A program made the translations under genes and the position numbers. Below, piece after piece: positions 52,650 to 64,000 of a DNA stretch of 64,000 nucleotides. The notes beneath the pieces were generated by a model. The model ran no database searches. It had not been told where the DNA came from and saw nothing but the letters and a program-made list of their open reading frames with translations. The first letter of the stretch is position 1, and the number at the start of each line of letters is the position of its first letter. Source of the stretch: Canna indica (taxonomy: Eukaryota > Streptophyta > Magnoliopsida > Zingiberales > Cannaceae); assembly GCA_034359265.1 (NCBI GenBank), contig CP136898.1:39641501-39705500 (forward strand), given 5' to 3'.

Positions 52650-54248
52650 ATTGAAATGGCCACACTAGAGAGGGGGTGAATAGTGTGTTATCTAAATCTT
52701 TTTGCCTAATTTCGATTTTAATCTTTTCTTTAAACTACTTAGGCAAATTGTAATTTATCGACTAAATACGAAAGCAATAATAAAACAATTTAAACACAAG
52801 CAAGGATATCAATGCTAACACAATTATTTATAGTGGTTCGGCTCCAACCTACTCCACTACCTAAGCCCCCTGCGTAGGATTTTCAAACTAGTTTTACTAG
52901 ATTATATTATTTCCCTTACAAAGATGACTTTACACCAGAAAGTCTCCGCTCTCAAACCGATGGCAATTCCACACCTGGAAGTATCCCACCTTCCTACTGA
53001 AAGCAATCTCCCACCTCAACCTAAGGACAACACAACTAATCCTAGTAAACTACGTTTACACCGGTGGATTTAAGCCTTAACACCAAGGGAATCACCAACT
53101 CAATCAAACTAAGCAACCTAGGTTTACGCAAATTCAAATACAATGAAATAAACACCAAAATACAACAATAATAAGAGCAAATAATAAACAATATAAACTT
53201 AGCTCTCAAACAAGATGTCCTAGCCCCTCTTGATGACTTGAAGATGAATCAAAGCAAGCTCAAAATCAATATCAAGTTTTCTAGGCTCAAAGCTAGGGTT
53301 CTTTGCAAAGATGGCTCAAGAATTCTAGTAGAAATGCAAGGAGTGGCTCTTTGAGGCTTATATGCATCAACAACCATGAGGGAGAGAGGTTGGGGTGGGT
53401 ATTTATAACCCCCCCAACTCTCAAGGCTCGTCAACAGGCATTTTTTTGCCCGTTGTCGATGCCCGGTCGATCGTCGGTCGATCGATCGAGCGATCGAAGG
53501 CATTATGCCCATTCTGGGCATCAGTCGGTCGACTGAAATGCCTTCTCCTTATTCCAATCGACTAGTCGATCGATCTAACCTTGGCAGGGCAGATTTTTGC
53601 TTGTTTGTTCGTTTATGGGTTTCGTCTTCGCTAAGTTAGTAACTTTAAAATATAAATGTTATATAAGGATTACCCCCCATTTGGATTCAATAAAAATATC
53701 TAAAAAGTCAAAATCCTTAAGAATCAAAATCTAACTTTTGGGGTATAGTACAAATTTTCGAAAATCGAAACTTTTATAATCTCCCGGGTCAAATATGGGT
53801 AGGCTAAAGGCTTCCGAAAAATCCTTAAAAATATCTCATTATCTAGTTTTTACCTAAGGAACTATTACCGATGTTTTTGGTGCCAAGAAAATGTTTAGGT
53901 TATATACCCCTCTAAGGAGCTCCCTAAGCTTAGTGAATTTCAGGGCATTTTCTAATTTTCCGGGTTTTCATCTTTTGGGGTTTGGGTTTGGATTTTGGAT
54001 TTTTTTGCATCATTATGAGGATTTACAACATATTCTAGAGACCCTAAACCTAACTCTATCTTCCCGACGAAATCCGAGCGACAACGAGCGTCCTTGTCGA
54101 TTTCTCCAATTTCTCTGATTTTTTCGATCGGGGACGTCGAGCGCTAATCGATATGGAACCTAAAAGTAATTCTCCATAAAACATTAGTTTCATATTTATT
54201 ATCATCAAAATCGAGATTAAGACCAAGGTAGAAAACCTTAGGCCAACA
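52650..54248 (-). repeat. Solo Sirevirus LTR
   Basis: About 1.6 kb with all family blocks: gtagaaaaccttaggccaaca at the right, GTCGATC array (53570-53455), stem with one mismatch (53432-53455), TATA in a TTGGGG...CCCCAA repeat (53390-53417), TAGTGG block (52830-52862) and cacactagagagggggtgaatagtgtg at the left. The left terminus is decayed and no target duplication is seen. A few gag codons, including part of the knuckle, are missing across the junction. Confidence 0.88.
53390..53570 (-). promoter_or_regulatory. LTR promoter module
   Basis: GATCGATCGAGCGATCG-type array, CAACAGGCA/TGCCCGTTG stem and TATAAATA between C7 and G4-G3 arms, in the same order as other copies. Confidence 0.58.
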
Positions 54249-54259
54249 AGATGCCCTTA

Positions 54260-54937
54260 GGAGCCTTATTCCCTTTCTTCTAGATATCCTTTTTGGGTTT
54301 CACATCTTTGCACTACCCACTAACAAGACTTTGTCTTTTTCCTTTGAAAGGTGGGACTCGACATTCTTCAGCATATTAAGGAGCTCGAGAAGTGAGGCGT
54401 CCAGCTTGTTTATGTTGTAGTTAATGATAAATTGAGAAAATGACCCTGGAAGGGATTGGAGTATTAAGTCCTGACTTAGCCCCTTATCAATGTTTACGCC
54501 AAATTTCTCTAACCTCTCGATCAAATCGATTAGTTCGAGAACATGGGTTTCAATAGGGGTCTTTGCCGTCATCTTGTCCTGGAAGAGTTGTTTTGACAGC
54601 TCAAACCTAGCAGTCCTGCTCTCTTCATCGTACAACTCCTTGAGGTGAGAGAGGATGGCCCCTGCGTCCATCTTTTCAAGTTGTCGCTGCAAACATTGAA
54701 CATAGAGGCAAGCATAATGCATTGAATAGTAGTGTTGTCATCTTGCCACTTCTTGTAAGTGGCTCTCACTTCCTCGGTAGCCCTTTGGGAAGGGGCATCC
54801 GGTGGCCTGTTATCAATAATATAGGAAAGTCTCTCCTAGGTGAGGACAATCCACAGGTTTCACAACCAATTGATATAGTTTGGTCCAGTTAGTTTATTTG
54901 TATCAAGTATGCTTCGCAATGACAATGTAGATGACAT
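54260..54937 (-). pseudogene. gag: Copia gag
   Basis: It starts MSSTLSLRSILDTNKLTGPN, YINWL (Copia gag N-terminal motif), then two frames to KWQDDNTTIQCIMLASM, the domain with ELSKQLFQDKMTAKTPIETH, LIDLIERLEKFG and LQSLPGSFSQFIINYNINK, and a Lys-rich end. In-frame stop and frame changes near 54840 and 54720. Confidence 0.85.
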
Positions 54938-54939
54938 GT

Positions 54940-56407
54940 TGAATATCCTACAATGAAAAGAGAAGACATAAATGAGCAGATATGTTATATGCATGATTAT
55001 TAAGGTCTTTTGATTAATCATGGCTCCCATTAATTTTCGTGGTTCCCAAATGACCCTCCAATTAGGAAGCAGGAAGCCCTCGTTGGTAGATTTCCTTAGG
55101 GGAAGATGGAACCCCACTTCTCCTACTCGGGTCTTGCATTTAATACGACAAACCCTAATAGGTCCATGGATAGGTAACTCTTTACCAATCACATCGTTAT
55201 GCGACTTGCATCAAGTTTTTGCCTCTAGGGTTACCATGGCCTTGTGTTTGCACAACAAACCAAGGATCTCTAGTTGAGTCGCACCCATTGTTCGTTTACC
55301 CTAGCGAGAAAACAACCACCCTTGAGTTTGCTCAACAAGGTAAGTCACATTCAATCTAGTAGTAGAGACACAAGGGTATGTGCCATATGAGATGCAACAT
55401 GTCTTATAGCACAAAAGGTCCTGTATTAGCACAACAAACCCGTTGTGACACTGGACACACTTGTACCTCATAACGATAGAAGGCGTGACCGATATTCTTA
55501 ATATCTTAGCCATTCAGACTCAATATTATTGGAAGGTTTCTTCATGCAATTATAATTATCTAAGCTATAAACAATTGAAGCAAAAGCAATAAATAAAAGC
55601 ATTAAATAAATAAGGATGATTAGGGATGTTCTACGGGTTCCACCCGAGCCACCGGGTGAACCAAGGTCATCATCCTAGGGTTTTAGGGAGCTCCCTCTCG
55701 CCAAGGTGCTGCCCAAAAACATCTTGCAGGTTGCCGGTTCCATTAGTGCCTACCCGAGGATCAAGTCATCTTCATCATGGCACCGAACACCTCCTCTCCG
55801 CGCGCGGACCAAAACGGGGCAGCAAGCGTGCTCGTCGCGAATCTGCACCTAAACTTCTAATTTTACAAAACTAAAAGAAGAAGACCTAAACAACCCTTGC
55901 GGAAAGGTTTAAGGAGAGGGAGAATAATATTATAATCAGAATTCTCAAGAAGAAGGCAGGGGTACGCAAACCCTATTCAAAAGTTACAATGTTGAAATTT
56001 CATAAATTTATAAGCAATCAACACAACCACGTTTACACACAATCACAACACATAGGGCTCATCCATAATCATCCTTTCGTGCATCTTAACAATTAAGAAA
56101 AAGAAAGGAAAAAAACAAAATCTGAAAATGCGCTAACCGGGTTATGTTTCCACCTAAAACGGTCCAAACAACACATATTGAAAATTTTAGTTTTCGGGGT
56201 TGTTCAACCTTGAACCCATGGGGTTCTTGAGTTCAAAATTTGTCCAAGACAAGTTTGGACAGTAGCCTACCACCCCGATTCATTGCATGAACCATGGAGC
56301 CAAAAGAGCGACTTAAGAACCCTCAAAAACAAAAATCGGGCAGCATGACGTTTAGGGAGCGAACGGTTCGTATACGCAACAATAACACAATAAAATTCCG
56401 AAAAATT
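54940..56407. other. Unassigned, probably upstream part of Copia element
   Basis: Between Copia gag and an L-family LTR. Only short ORFs, with no recognised domain, primer site or LTR end. A CG-richer stretch (55630-55860) and AT-rich stretches alternate. Confidence 0.4.
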
Positions 56408-58470
56408 TGCTAAAGGTGGCTCAGGAAGAAGAAGCACAATGGAAAAAGCAATTTAAAAATTCAAAACATCCCTAAACCAGCGATCAACTTTAGAAATCTT
56501 TAAGGAATTCAATCAACGAGTAGAAGGAGAAGATTTACCTTATGCCATGGATGGTATGGCTGCTCCTATCCCCATTTCAAGATGCACACACGTACGTCCT
56601 CCAAGGAAAGTCCACACCAAGCGCCTCGCAACAAGGGGGTAGTGAACACGGAGACTCGTTGTGGCTCAACGGAGAGGCAATCTCAACCCCGAATCGCACC
56701 AAGGTGAAGTCGGCCCTTCCACCAAGAACCGAGCACCAAAAGTGAGGAAGAGGGGATGAGAAAACCATGGAACGAGGACGAAGATGAAGGAATATCTCGC
56801 TGTCCTTCTTGGACTCCTCCAAGAAGATGAAGTAAATGACACAACCAAGAGGAAGAGACCTCCGATCGGCTTCACAAAACCTGGGAAGGAAGCTTTAGAT
56901 GGTCCGCCACCCAAAGAGATGAAGATGAGTTTTTGGAGCTTTTCTCTTCAAGAAGCCTCTCAAGAATGCAATCCTAAATCTTCTCCAATATGAGTAACCA
57001 ATTTGCTTAACCCCCTTGAAGGGAGTTAGGCCATCTATTTATAAGGGGAATAGGTTGCCACCAAAATAATAATTTATATTTAATGGATTTATAATTAATT
57101 CGAAATTAATTAAATTCAACTAAATATAAACATTAATTTATCTCTATAAATTAAATTATTATTTATTAGGATTTATCATGTGTCAATCCCTACAATTTAA
57201 CGATGCTCTACAAATTAGGGTTATCGAGGAACGCCTTCCTCGTGTATTCATTCCTATAGAAAATATCTTTCCTATCATGTATGTAAACAAGATCTGTGAT
57301 CAAATTGCAGCATGTGCATGCTAGTAGACATATAGAGCCGCATTCAGACTTTATCTTATAAGGTCTGTTACGAGGTTAGCCTATTGTGTTTGACCCATTG
57401 GGCCCCACACTAAGCCAGTAGTGAGTTGTGCATAACGGATTATCGGATCCGATAGAATGACTTCTATTCGAATCTTACAAGCCACCACTAAACCCCTTTT
57501 GTGTGGTCGTGAGAGACTCCACTCCCAAGTCAAGATTGACGTCTAGCAATATGTAATGACTACCCGGATAGTGTGAGGTTCAATCTCTAGGAATCGAATG
57601 CCCTTCAATGATTAGTTACCATGCAACTAAGTCCCTCGGTTACAACGTCCCGAAGTCAGCTAGGGTATGGAAGAAATGTCAAACCCTAATATCGATTCAT
57701 ATGTATTCCACCCACCAAGATATCATCTCTATAATGAAACATCAGAAACATCTTCCTGACTTTCATATCTACTCTGGCCAGAGATTCCCGAGTGTCGGCC
57801 AGAGATTCCCGAGTCGACACTTGTAGGGACACATATGATATTATTTTCTCTCACTTTGAGTAACTAATTCCATGTTGGTTGCTCAGCTACCATCATGAAT
57901 GCTTCCCCATGCCTAGTAATACCCGACACATGATGCTAGGACCACGCAGGGATAGAACCAAAGCAATGGGTTGTCACTCACAACGTAACCATGACAACCT
58001 CATGTCCAAGGACTACTTGCACCTACTATCACCCGAGGAACATCCTATTGACACTCATAAAAGGATTCCATTCTGTGTTCCTCGTTAAGTTCCGTTCAGT
58101 GAACTCATTCCCTAATGAGCACCTGAACTTGTACATTAATGATGACTCATAGGTAATTGTGAGATCAACTACCCCTTATCATATAAGGGATGTACCAAGA
58201 GCACCAGTCTATCCGGAATCATCAATCCCCTAGTTGGTGATTCTACGACTGGGAACATTTAGAACAGGGGCATTTGGATTCCAAGTCTCACTAGCATGAT
58301 CTCATCATGGCATTTAAATCAATTGCCCGGGTTCATGGGGTTCATCACAATCTAATATATACAAATATAGGTGCAACATATGATGAAAAGTTCCCTCATA
58401 TTATTCATTAACCAAAAAATAGTTCTGTACACATCAACATGTGATTGGCTCAAGGGCACTATTTCTTTCA
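56408..58470 (-). repeat. 'L' family LTR, third copy
   Basis: About 2.06 kb, matching 31494-33525 in reverse. Right end ctatttctttca; left end tgctaaagg, decayed. It has a local duplication (cgagtgtcggccagagattc near 57789-57812). No matching target duplication: ATGAG on the right, AAATT on the left. Confidence 0.8.
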
Positions 58471-58483
58471 ATGAGGTCATGAT

Positions 58484-59160
58484 GACGATGTCAGAGAATG
58501 TTTTGATTACGTCTCAACAGCCTACCACATCTTTCGCTAGTAGTAAACGTATCCACCTTGGCAGTCGAATAGAATTTCTCGAGGGAGCAGATCCATGGGA
58601 GTTTGTGCAGATCCATTTCTCTAGTTTGATGAGTAGGCTGAAGTATTCTTTATTAAAAGAGTTCGAGGCTCGGTCTCGAGAGATTGAGCTGCTGCATCTT
58701 AGCCTGGCCGAGATAGAAATGTCCTTGGAGGCGAATACTGGCAAAGTGGATCGCTCAAACGCTAGATGAGAGAGATAGAGAATCAAGCCGAGGCAAAGCG
58801 AGAGAGGCTTTACCGCGACCTATCTACGGCTACAGCTGAAGGTTCTCATCTGAGGGCCGAGGTTGAGGCTACTTGAGCCGATTTGGAGAAGTGCATATTA
58901 ACGATACGAGGTCTCGAGAATGAGGTAAATCACATTAGGGATGCTGCTCTTAACACGTACGTTGAAGGTTTTAGTAGGGCGATCCAGCGGACTTAGCTCT
59001 TTGCTCTCGAGGCCCACTTTTCGGGAGTTGACCTCCTAAAAGGAGGTGAAGGACGGTGTCCTGGTGAATCCTAAGGCCGAGGAGTGAATCGTAAGGCCAA
59101 GGAGGGTTTACCTGGCTCGTCTTGAGAAGGACCTTCCATCGTGACCCTAGTGGATGAGGG
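58484..59160 (+). pseudogene. Tat-associated coiled-coil ORF
   Basis: An open stretch to 58769 has LLKEFEARSREIELLHLSLA and EIEMSLEANTG. Further frames give a Glu/Arg/Ala-rich coiled coil and then IRDAALNTYVEGFSRAIQR and LEAHFSGVDLL, which resembles the ending of ancillary proteins carried by some Tat-lineage elements ('Y..GF..C..Q....FPG.D'). Several stops. Function unknown. It lies between an L LTR and a Tat LTR. Confidence 0.5.
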
Positions 59161-59204
59161 TGCTCCAGAGGAGGATGTTCCTTCCATGTCTACTGAGATC
59201 GCTG

Positions 59205-59568
59205 TGACCCTTCCATGGTAAACATTAAGATGTTTGAAACCACCCTAGACAGGTCTAGAACTATTGGGCCCGATTGGATTCGACCCAGTAGCGCCCCACT
59301 ACTCGTCTCGAGCCAAACCAAACAGCTCCGCCTAGGGAGCTTCACATGGCCATACCCTAGGGACCCCATCAGGCTATACAAGGATATCCTTCCTTATCAA
59401 GATGGATACGCCATTACAAGTCTCCAGGATCAACCTCAACCCATTCTAAGCAATATCGCCACGAGATTTTCAAGCGGCATCATCACCTCCACCTGCAATA
59501 AATAGAGACACTTCGCGCCTTAGCTAACGCTAGTTCCAATTTTATTACCTCCACCGTGGAGACCCCTA
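59205..59568 (+). repeat. Tat LTR fragment
   Basis: Matches the Tat 3' LTR: ttgggcccgattgg, gctatacaaggatat, gatcaacctcaacccattc, gagcaatatcgcc, cacctccacctgcaataaatag. The final ctcaggcaggaaca end is missing, cut by the Sirevirus LTR at 59570. Confidence 0.75.
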
Positions 59569-59569
59569 T

Positions 59570-60644
59570 TGATTAAATGGCCTACAGTAGAGGGACGGGT
59601 GAATATTGTGTTATCTAAAACTTAAGCCTAAATTCGGTTTTAATCTTTTCTTACAACTTAGGCAATTCATAAATCGAATAGCAAGCGGAAGTAAAGTAAA
59701 TATGGCAATTTAAACAACAAGAACAATAGCAATACTAACACATGGATTTATAGTGGTTCGGCAACTCGCCTACTCCACTACCTAAGCACCCCCGCTTAGG
59801 ATTTAAACTTAATCCACTAGATGTAGAGTTCCTTTACAATGAAGACTTTTCACTAGAAAATCTCCGCCTTCCTACCGAGAGCACTTTCCCACCTCACTCT
59901 CCCTAAGTACACACTAATCCTAGATTACACTGGTGGAATTATGCCTCAACACCAAGGCAACCGCCACACTCAATCAACTAAGCACTCTAGGTTTACACGC
60001 TTGAGTAAACAACAAATAAACACAAAAATACAACAAAAAATGGAGCAATAATCAAAATAATAAAGTATGTAGCTCCATAACAAGATTCCTAGCTTCCTCT
60101 TAATCAAAATAGTCGATCGATCACCCGGTCGATCGCTCAAGCGACCGATCATCGATTGAGAGGCTACTATCCATTTTGAGCCTTTGGCGGTTGGTCATCG
60201 ATCGATAGTCGGTCAACCGACCTATCGACCGGACCATCGACTGAAACTGCTCTAAGGGCAATTTCAATCGGGTTCTTTCTTCAGTTCGAGTTTTGGATTA
60301 CGGGTTTGAATATTTAGGGATCTTTGCATTATAATGAGGATTAAAACAAACAAGGGCACATCCCCCCACGGGGGCTTGGGGGAATTATCCATTTAATAGT
60401 TGTAGCGGTGCCTGAGGTTGGGTGAGGGCTAGACACCCTAAATCTAAACTCTATCATTTTCGATGAATCTGACTACGTCTATTAACGTCCTTCCGATTTT
60501 TTGATTTCTCTAATATTTTCGATCGCATACGTCGAGCGGTAACTGACTTGGAACCTAAAAATATTTCTCCATGAAAATATTAGTTCCATATTTCTTATCA
60601 TCAAAACCGAAATTAATACCAAAGTTGAAAACCTTAGGCCAACA
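59570..60644 (-). repeat. Sirevirus 3' LTR
   Basis: About 1075 bp. Right end ggccaaca next to a polypurine tract; left end decayed (ttgattaaatggcc). It has the GATCG/CGACCG array (60112-60245) and TAGTGG block (59751-59785). The stem and TATA hairpin are not recognisable in this copy. Confidence 0.85.
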
Positions 60645-60775
60645 ATCTCTCCCTTTTTGATGATGACAAACAACCTTAAGAAAATATTTTCAATTAAGCA
60701 TAAGGGAAGTCAATCATGGGATTTCTCCCCCTATCAATATGCATATCTATAAAAATAAACTCCCCCTATCTATAT
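60645..60775 (-). other. Polypurine tracts before 3' LTR
   Basis: Read on the minus strand: tcatcatcaaaaagggagag next to the LTR (60645-60668), then gatagggggag-type tracts near 60727-60738 and 60762-60773, as in the other Sireviruses here. Confidence 0.82.
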
Positions 60776-60779
60776 GCAT

Positions 60780-62600
60780 GATTTTCTTATATTTTCTCCC
60801 ATTTTACTTATATTTTTCTTCCTCTTATAATATCAATAAAAAATGGCAAGAAAAGTCAATCAATAGTCAAAATTGAGACTCTAAAGAATTTTTCATGAAG
60901 CATGAAGATCTCAACTTAAGGGATGAAAACCAAATGTCTTATATAAAATTAAATCATACATGATAGCAAGGAATGATAACTAAAATCTAAATCCGAAAAT
61001 CATGTATAAACTTAAGCATCGATATTTTCATGTATGGGTCACAATATCAAAAATCAATTTACAAAATGATTTCTCTCTCTAAATAATTAGAACGATATCA
61101 AAAGTAAATTCAAAATATCATACTTGAAGTCTCATATGAAGATTGGACCAAAAATCAAAGTATCATAAAAATGAACATTTGGGAAGAACGATATTTTAAA
61201 GTTTCAAAATCCAATTTCAAAAATCCATGTTAAATCATATTCTTGCTGATAATTTTTGAAAATTTTATAGAAGAAATTAGATTTTTCAGTGAACATGCAG
61301 TTTCAAGAATAATCCAAAAATCAATTTTTTGCATTTTTCCAAAAATAATTGAAATCCAATGATATTTTCGTAAATAACTAAAATCTTTGAAAGTTTTCAA
61401 TTTTCGTTCAAACTTTTTAGATACCAAGATATGATAATTTATAGCATGTATATCAAGTTTGAAATAAAAATAATATCATTTGGTCAAAATATTACCTTAG
61501 CATGATTTCTTTCAAAAACAAGCATGTTAACATGAAATTGCTAAGTATCAATTTTTAATCTTTACTCATGATTTTTCAAATTTAAACACATGGACACCTA
61601 ACATGAGTAAATCTAAACATGTTTGTGAAGTTTGGACCTAAAATGAAATTTCTAAGTCAATTTGTTGACTTATGTCAATTCTACTCAACTTAAGGTCTCC
61701 TAAAGTGAACTTGTTTCATCTTGTTGATCTACATATGAATTTTCAACTCTAAACATCTAGAAGCATGTCATTTGCATATCTAAAAATGTTTCATGAGTTT
61801 GGACTTAAAAAGAGGTCTCTAATGATAAATTTCAACCTAGAGCAAATTTCATTCAATGAAACTTGCCTAAGTACTAAAATTCTACATACTCATGAGAATT
61901 CAAGGATTTAACATGTAATTCTAATCATGAGTATAGAGACATAATTAAAGCATAGATATCGAGGTATTATACTAGGATTTTGTAAAAATAGAAAACATAC
62001 CTCATACATGAAAATTTTGCCAAATTTATCATTTTCATTACAATTAGCCTTCCAAAAATACTCATAATTTGCAAGTAAGCTACACTAATATTTTAGGGAA
62101 AATATAGCTACTTAGCAAGTTAACCAAACCAAAAAGCAAAGATAAGCATCATTTATCATTATCAAGGTTTACTTTACTAAATAGTTTGAAATCCGTTTTA
62201 AATAAAATCAAGTGATACCAAAACAAATTTTAAGAAATCACAAGTGAAATATAAATGAAAACATGATCTCCAACCCTTCATATTGGTTGGAAATCGAAAG
62301 GCCACAATTAGCCTACAATTTAGAACCGCAAGGTTGCATGAGCCCGTTATAGGCTACATAGGTCTCCGAAGAGATCGAAAATCAAAAATAAAAATTAATT
62401 TTCAAAACTCTTATCAAGCAGAGAAGACAACTCAAATTAAACATATATCATATACTCCAACTTAAATGAAACCAAGCGAAGTAAGGAGATGATACAATAT
62501 ATACCTAGATGCCAATTTCCATACCTATGGCATCATGATGACTTGAAGTTGCAACCTCGTGGAGATTTTTTGTTTGAATCCAAGGTCAACTTCAATATTC
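60780..62600 (-). other. Sirevirus spacer, non-coding
   Basis: AT-rich, with no ORF of note. Conserved at its gag-proximal end with the other two gag-only copies; the remainder could not be matched by eye to 12440-14190. Confidence 0.6.
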
Positions 62601-62609
62601 CATTTCTCT

Positions 62610-62803
62610 TTACCCTTGTGTGGTAGCTTCCCCTACAAGAGAACATGATGCTTTTGGTACCCAAATGGCTTTGCGTCCTTGGGGGTTAATGAGCTTAGGT
62701 ACCCAAAGTGTCTTAACAACACTAGAGTTTATTTTGAAAGCACAATCATAAATTGCATTCCCATATATGTCACAACAAAAGCAATGTCCATGTAATTCTT
62801 TCT
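62610..62803 (-). pseudogene. gag: Sirevirus gag C-terminal end
   Basis: LHGHCFCCDIYGNAIYDC then AFKINSSVVKTLWVPK and the WVPKASCSLVGEATTQG end. The knuckle's His is Asn. The rest of gag is displaced by the CACTA element. Confidence 0.8.
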
Positions 62804-62820
62804 CACTACTAGAAAAATGG

Positions 62821-63200
62821 TCATCAGCAACGGCTGATGCCGTTGCTGAGCCGTTGCTGAAGAGCATCAACAACGGCTGAGCCGTTGCAATAGAGCCGTG
62901 ACAGAAAGTCACGTTGCTGATGACTTAGCAACGGATCAGCAACGGCCGCTCGGGCCGTCGCTCAAAACATTATCAGCAACGGCCGCTCGGGTCGTCGCTA
63001 AAACTATTATCAGCAACGTTTTTGCCACAGACCCGAAGCCGTTGCTGATAACATTAATAGCAACGGCCGCTGAGTCCGTAGCAACGCCGTTAGTAAAATG
63101 CCGTCGCTAAGCCGTTGCTGTAAGTCATCAGCAACGGCTTTCGATACACTTTTAGCAACGGCTTTCCCACGGACGCCCGTGGGAAAGCCGTTGCTGATGA
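62821..63200. repeat. CACTA subterminal repeats
   Basis: More than fifteen copies of agcaacgg or its complement, in both orientations, including a 37-bp direct repeat (62936 and 62973) and several self-complementary pairs such as ggctttcccacgg/ccgtgggaaagcc (about 63160-63195). Confidence 0.87.
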
Positions 63201-63501
63201 CGAATACCTGCAACCAGAAAATTTGAAAATTTCAAATTTCCATTGATACATTGATACATTTATCTGATACATAACTCACACACCCATACCCTCATACACA
63301 CATTCATTCACACATCACAAACACCTCATACACATTCATTCAAACATCACAAACACACCAACATATATACATCAAAATAATTATATTTATATTGATAATT
63401 ATCCACGATAGTATAAAAACAATTCAAATGCAAAATTGAAGTATCAATATCCAAACAAAATAAGTTAAACAAGTTCAATATCCAAACAAAAAATCTCACG
63501 A

Positions 63502-63947
63502 TCAAGATGGAGGATGGTCTGGATTATATGGCGGGGTCTGGAGCGCTTGAGTGTACACCGGCGTGGACTGACTCGAGGACGATGGATTAGATGATGCCAA
63601 AGAGATGACTGGTTCGGGATGACCTGACAAGTTGCGTAGCATAGCTTCTATATTCGCCATCGTCTGACTCTGACGCTCCATCATCTCAGTCTGACGCGCG
63701 ACCGTCTCCTCTAGTGTCCTTATCCTATTACTATGATCATAACTGGATCTAGAGGTGGACGACCGCTCACCAGCGCCTGGAGGGGTCGGTGCCCCAAGTG
63801 GCCCTAGTACGGCTCGCGCATGACCACTATCTGCGAAGCCATATACGCAGCCATGGTCCCAGCCACCTGCGGCCTCGACCCACGATGCTGCGTCAAAGTC
63901 CTCGGGGGTACCCCCGCGCTGCACCACCGTCTGGCTGTAGGTCTCCT
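63502..63947 (-). CDS. CACTA second ORF (plant transposase_24-type), last exon
   Basis: A protein associated with plant En/Spm-type transposons. The exon appears to start after a splice acceptor (gtag|GAG at 63948) because the upstream codon in frame is a stop. ETYSQTVVQRGGTPEDFD, ASWVEAAGGWDHGCVYGFAD matches the C-terminal signature of the transposase_24 family (W..A.G...GRVYG.G), with Cys for the usual Arg. A coiled coil follows (TLEETVARQTEMMERQSQT), then a Ser/Pro-rich tail, and a stop at 63502. About 148 residues with no damage seen. Role in transposition is by family analogy. Confidence 0.68.
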
Positions 63948-64000
63948 ACTCGAGTTTGATTTTTTGTTTAATATTTATCATAAAACTTAAATTATAAATA

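Larger units (their letters stand above)
50525..54937 (-). mobile_element. Ty1/Copia element, gag to RT, 3'-truncated
   Basis: Minus-strand order: gag (54937-54260), break by a solo Sirevirus LTR (52650-54248), gag end, protease, integrase and RT up to the DEPCVYK position near 50525. RNase H and 3' LTR are absent. The primer site and 5' LTR to the right of gag were not recognised. Confidence 0.85.
59570..62803 (-). mobile_element. Non-autonomous Sirevirus (gag fragment, spacer, PPTs, 3' LTR)
   Basis: Minus-strand order: end of gag (62803-62610), about 1.8 kb non-coding spacer, polypurine tracts, 3' LTR (60644-59570). The spacer's first 550 bp match those at 1-600 and 12017-12440. No pol and no envelope-like ORF. 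Gag is interrupted at 62804 by a CACTA transposon. Confidence 0.82.
62804..64000 (-). mobile_element. CACTA (En/Spm) transposon, one end
   Basis: Terminal repeat CACTACTAGAAAAATGG at 62804-62820, probable 3-bp target site TCT (62801-62803). The subterminal zone 62821-63200 is packed with direct and inverted agcaacggc/gccgttgct units that bind the transposase in this superfamily. An ORF for the second CACTA protein follows (63502-63947), reading toward this end, so this is the 3' end. The element leaves the window. Confidence 0.92.

Overview
This window is intergenic DNA from a large, repeat-rich plant genome. Almost every coding stretch is a decayed piece of an LTR retrotransposon (Ty1/Copia and Ty3/Gypsy), with tRNA-Met-type primer sites, nested insertions and a CACTA DNA transposon. 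A monocot is likely because of a GNA-type lectin fragment, but this is not proven. There are no bacterial, viral or CRISPR features. Many breaks are in-frame TAG/TGA/TAA codons of the kind that C-to-T decay of methylated DNA produces.

Layout. 1-3671 (-): 5' LTR and gag of a Sirevirus-type Copia element, inserted in the RT of another Copia element (3672-8336, -). That element also carries a solo Sirevirus LTR (4429-6059) with a perfect 5-bp target duplication. 8339-9240: unidentified. 9231-19394 (+): a SIRE-like Copia element (gag at one end, envelope-like ORF and polypurine tract at the other) whose middle is replaced by a second, gag-only Sirevirus (11290-16957) with its own envelope-like ORF. 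19395-21650: LTR scraps, possible DNA-transposon remnants and a strong hairpin. 21690-22530: the one intact-looking host gene, a small MGNC protein with TATA box, paired G-boxes and polyA signal.

23045-47557 (+): one Ty3/Gypsy Tat-lineage element expanded to 24.5 kb by nested insertions. Its gag, protease, RT, RNase H, second RNase H, integrase, 3' tandem repeats and 3' LTR can be followed across the interruptions. Inside it lie a chromovirus LTR (23889-26400, -), a chromovirus 3' half (28316-31154), a solo LTR of a 2-kb family called 'L' here (31494-33525), a solo Sirevirus LTR (34013-34924, -) and a second L LTR (37256-46590, -). The second L LTR contains a Sirevirus (37610-44724), which in turn contains the 5' half of a chromovirus (37630-40826). 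Target duplications support three of the insertions in the window.

47558-48542 (+): the 3' half of a Copia pol. 48800-50516: decayed host-gene fragments (an ATL-type RING-H2 finger, a GNA-like lectin, and a signal-peptide start with a TATA box). 50525-54937 (-): the 5' two-thirds of another Copia element, holding a solo Sirevirus LTR (52650-54248). 56408-58470 (-): a third L LTR. 58484-59568: Tat coiled-coil ORF and LTR. 59570-62803 (-): another gag-only Sirevirus, interrupted at 62804 by the end of a CACTA transposon that runs out of the window.

The most notable material is regulatory. Sirevirus LTRs share a GTCGAC/GATCGATC palindrome array, then a stem whose two arms change together between copies, then a TATA box set in a G-run/C-run inverted repeat. 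A similar GATC-rich cluster precedes a candidate intron-containing envelope-like gene inside the 11-17 kb element.
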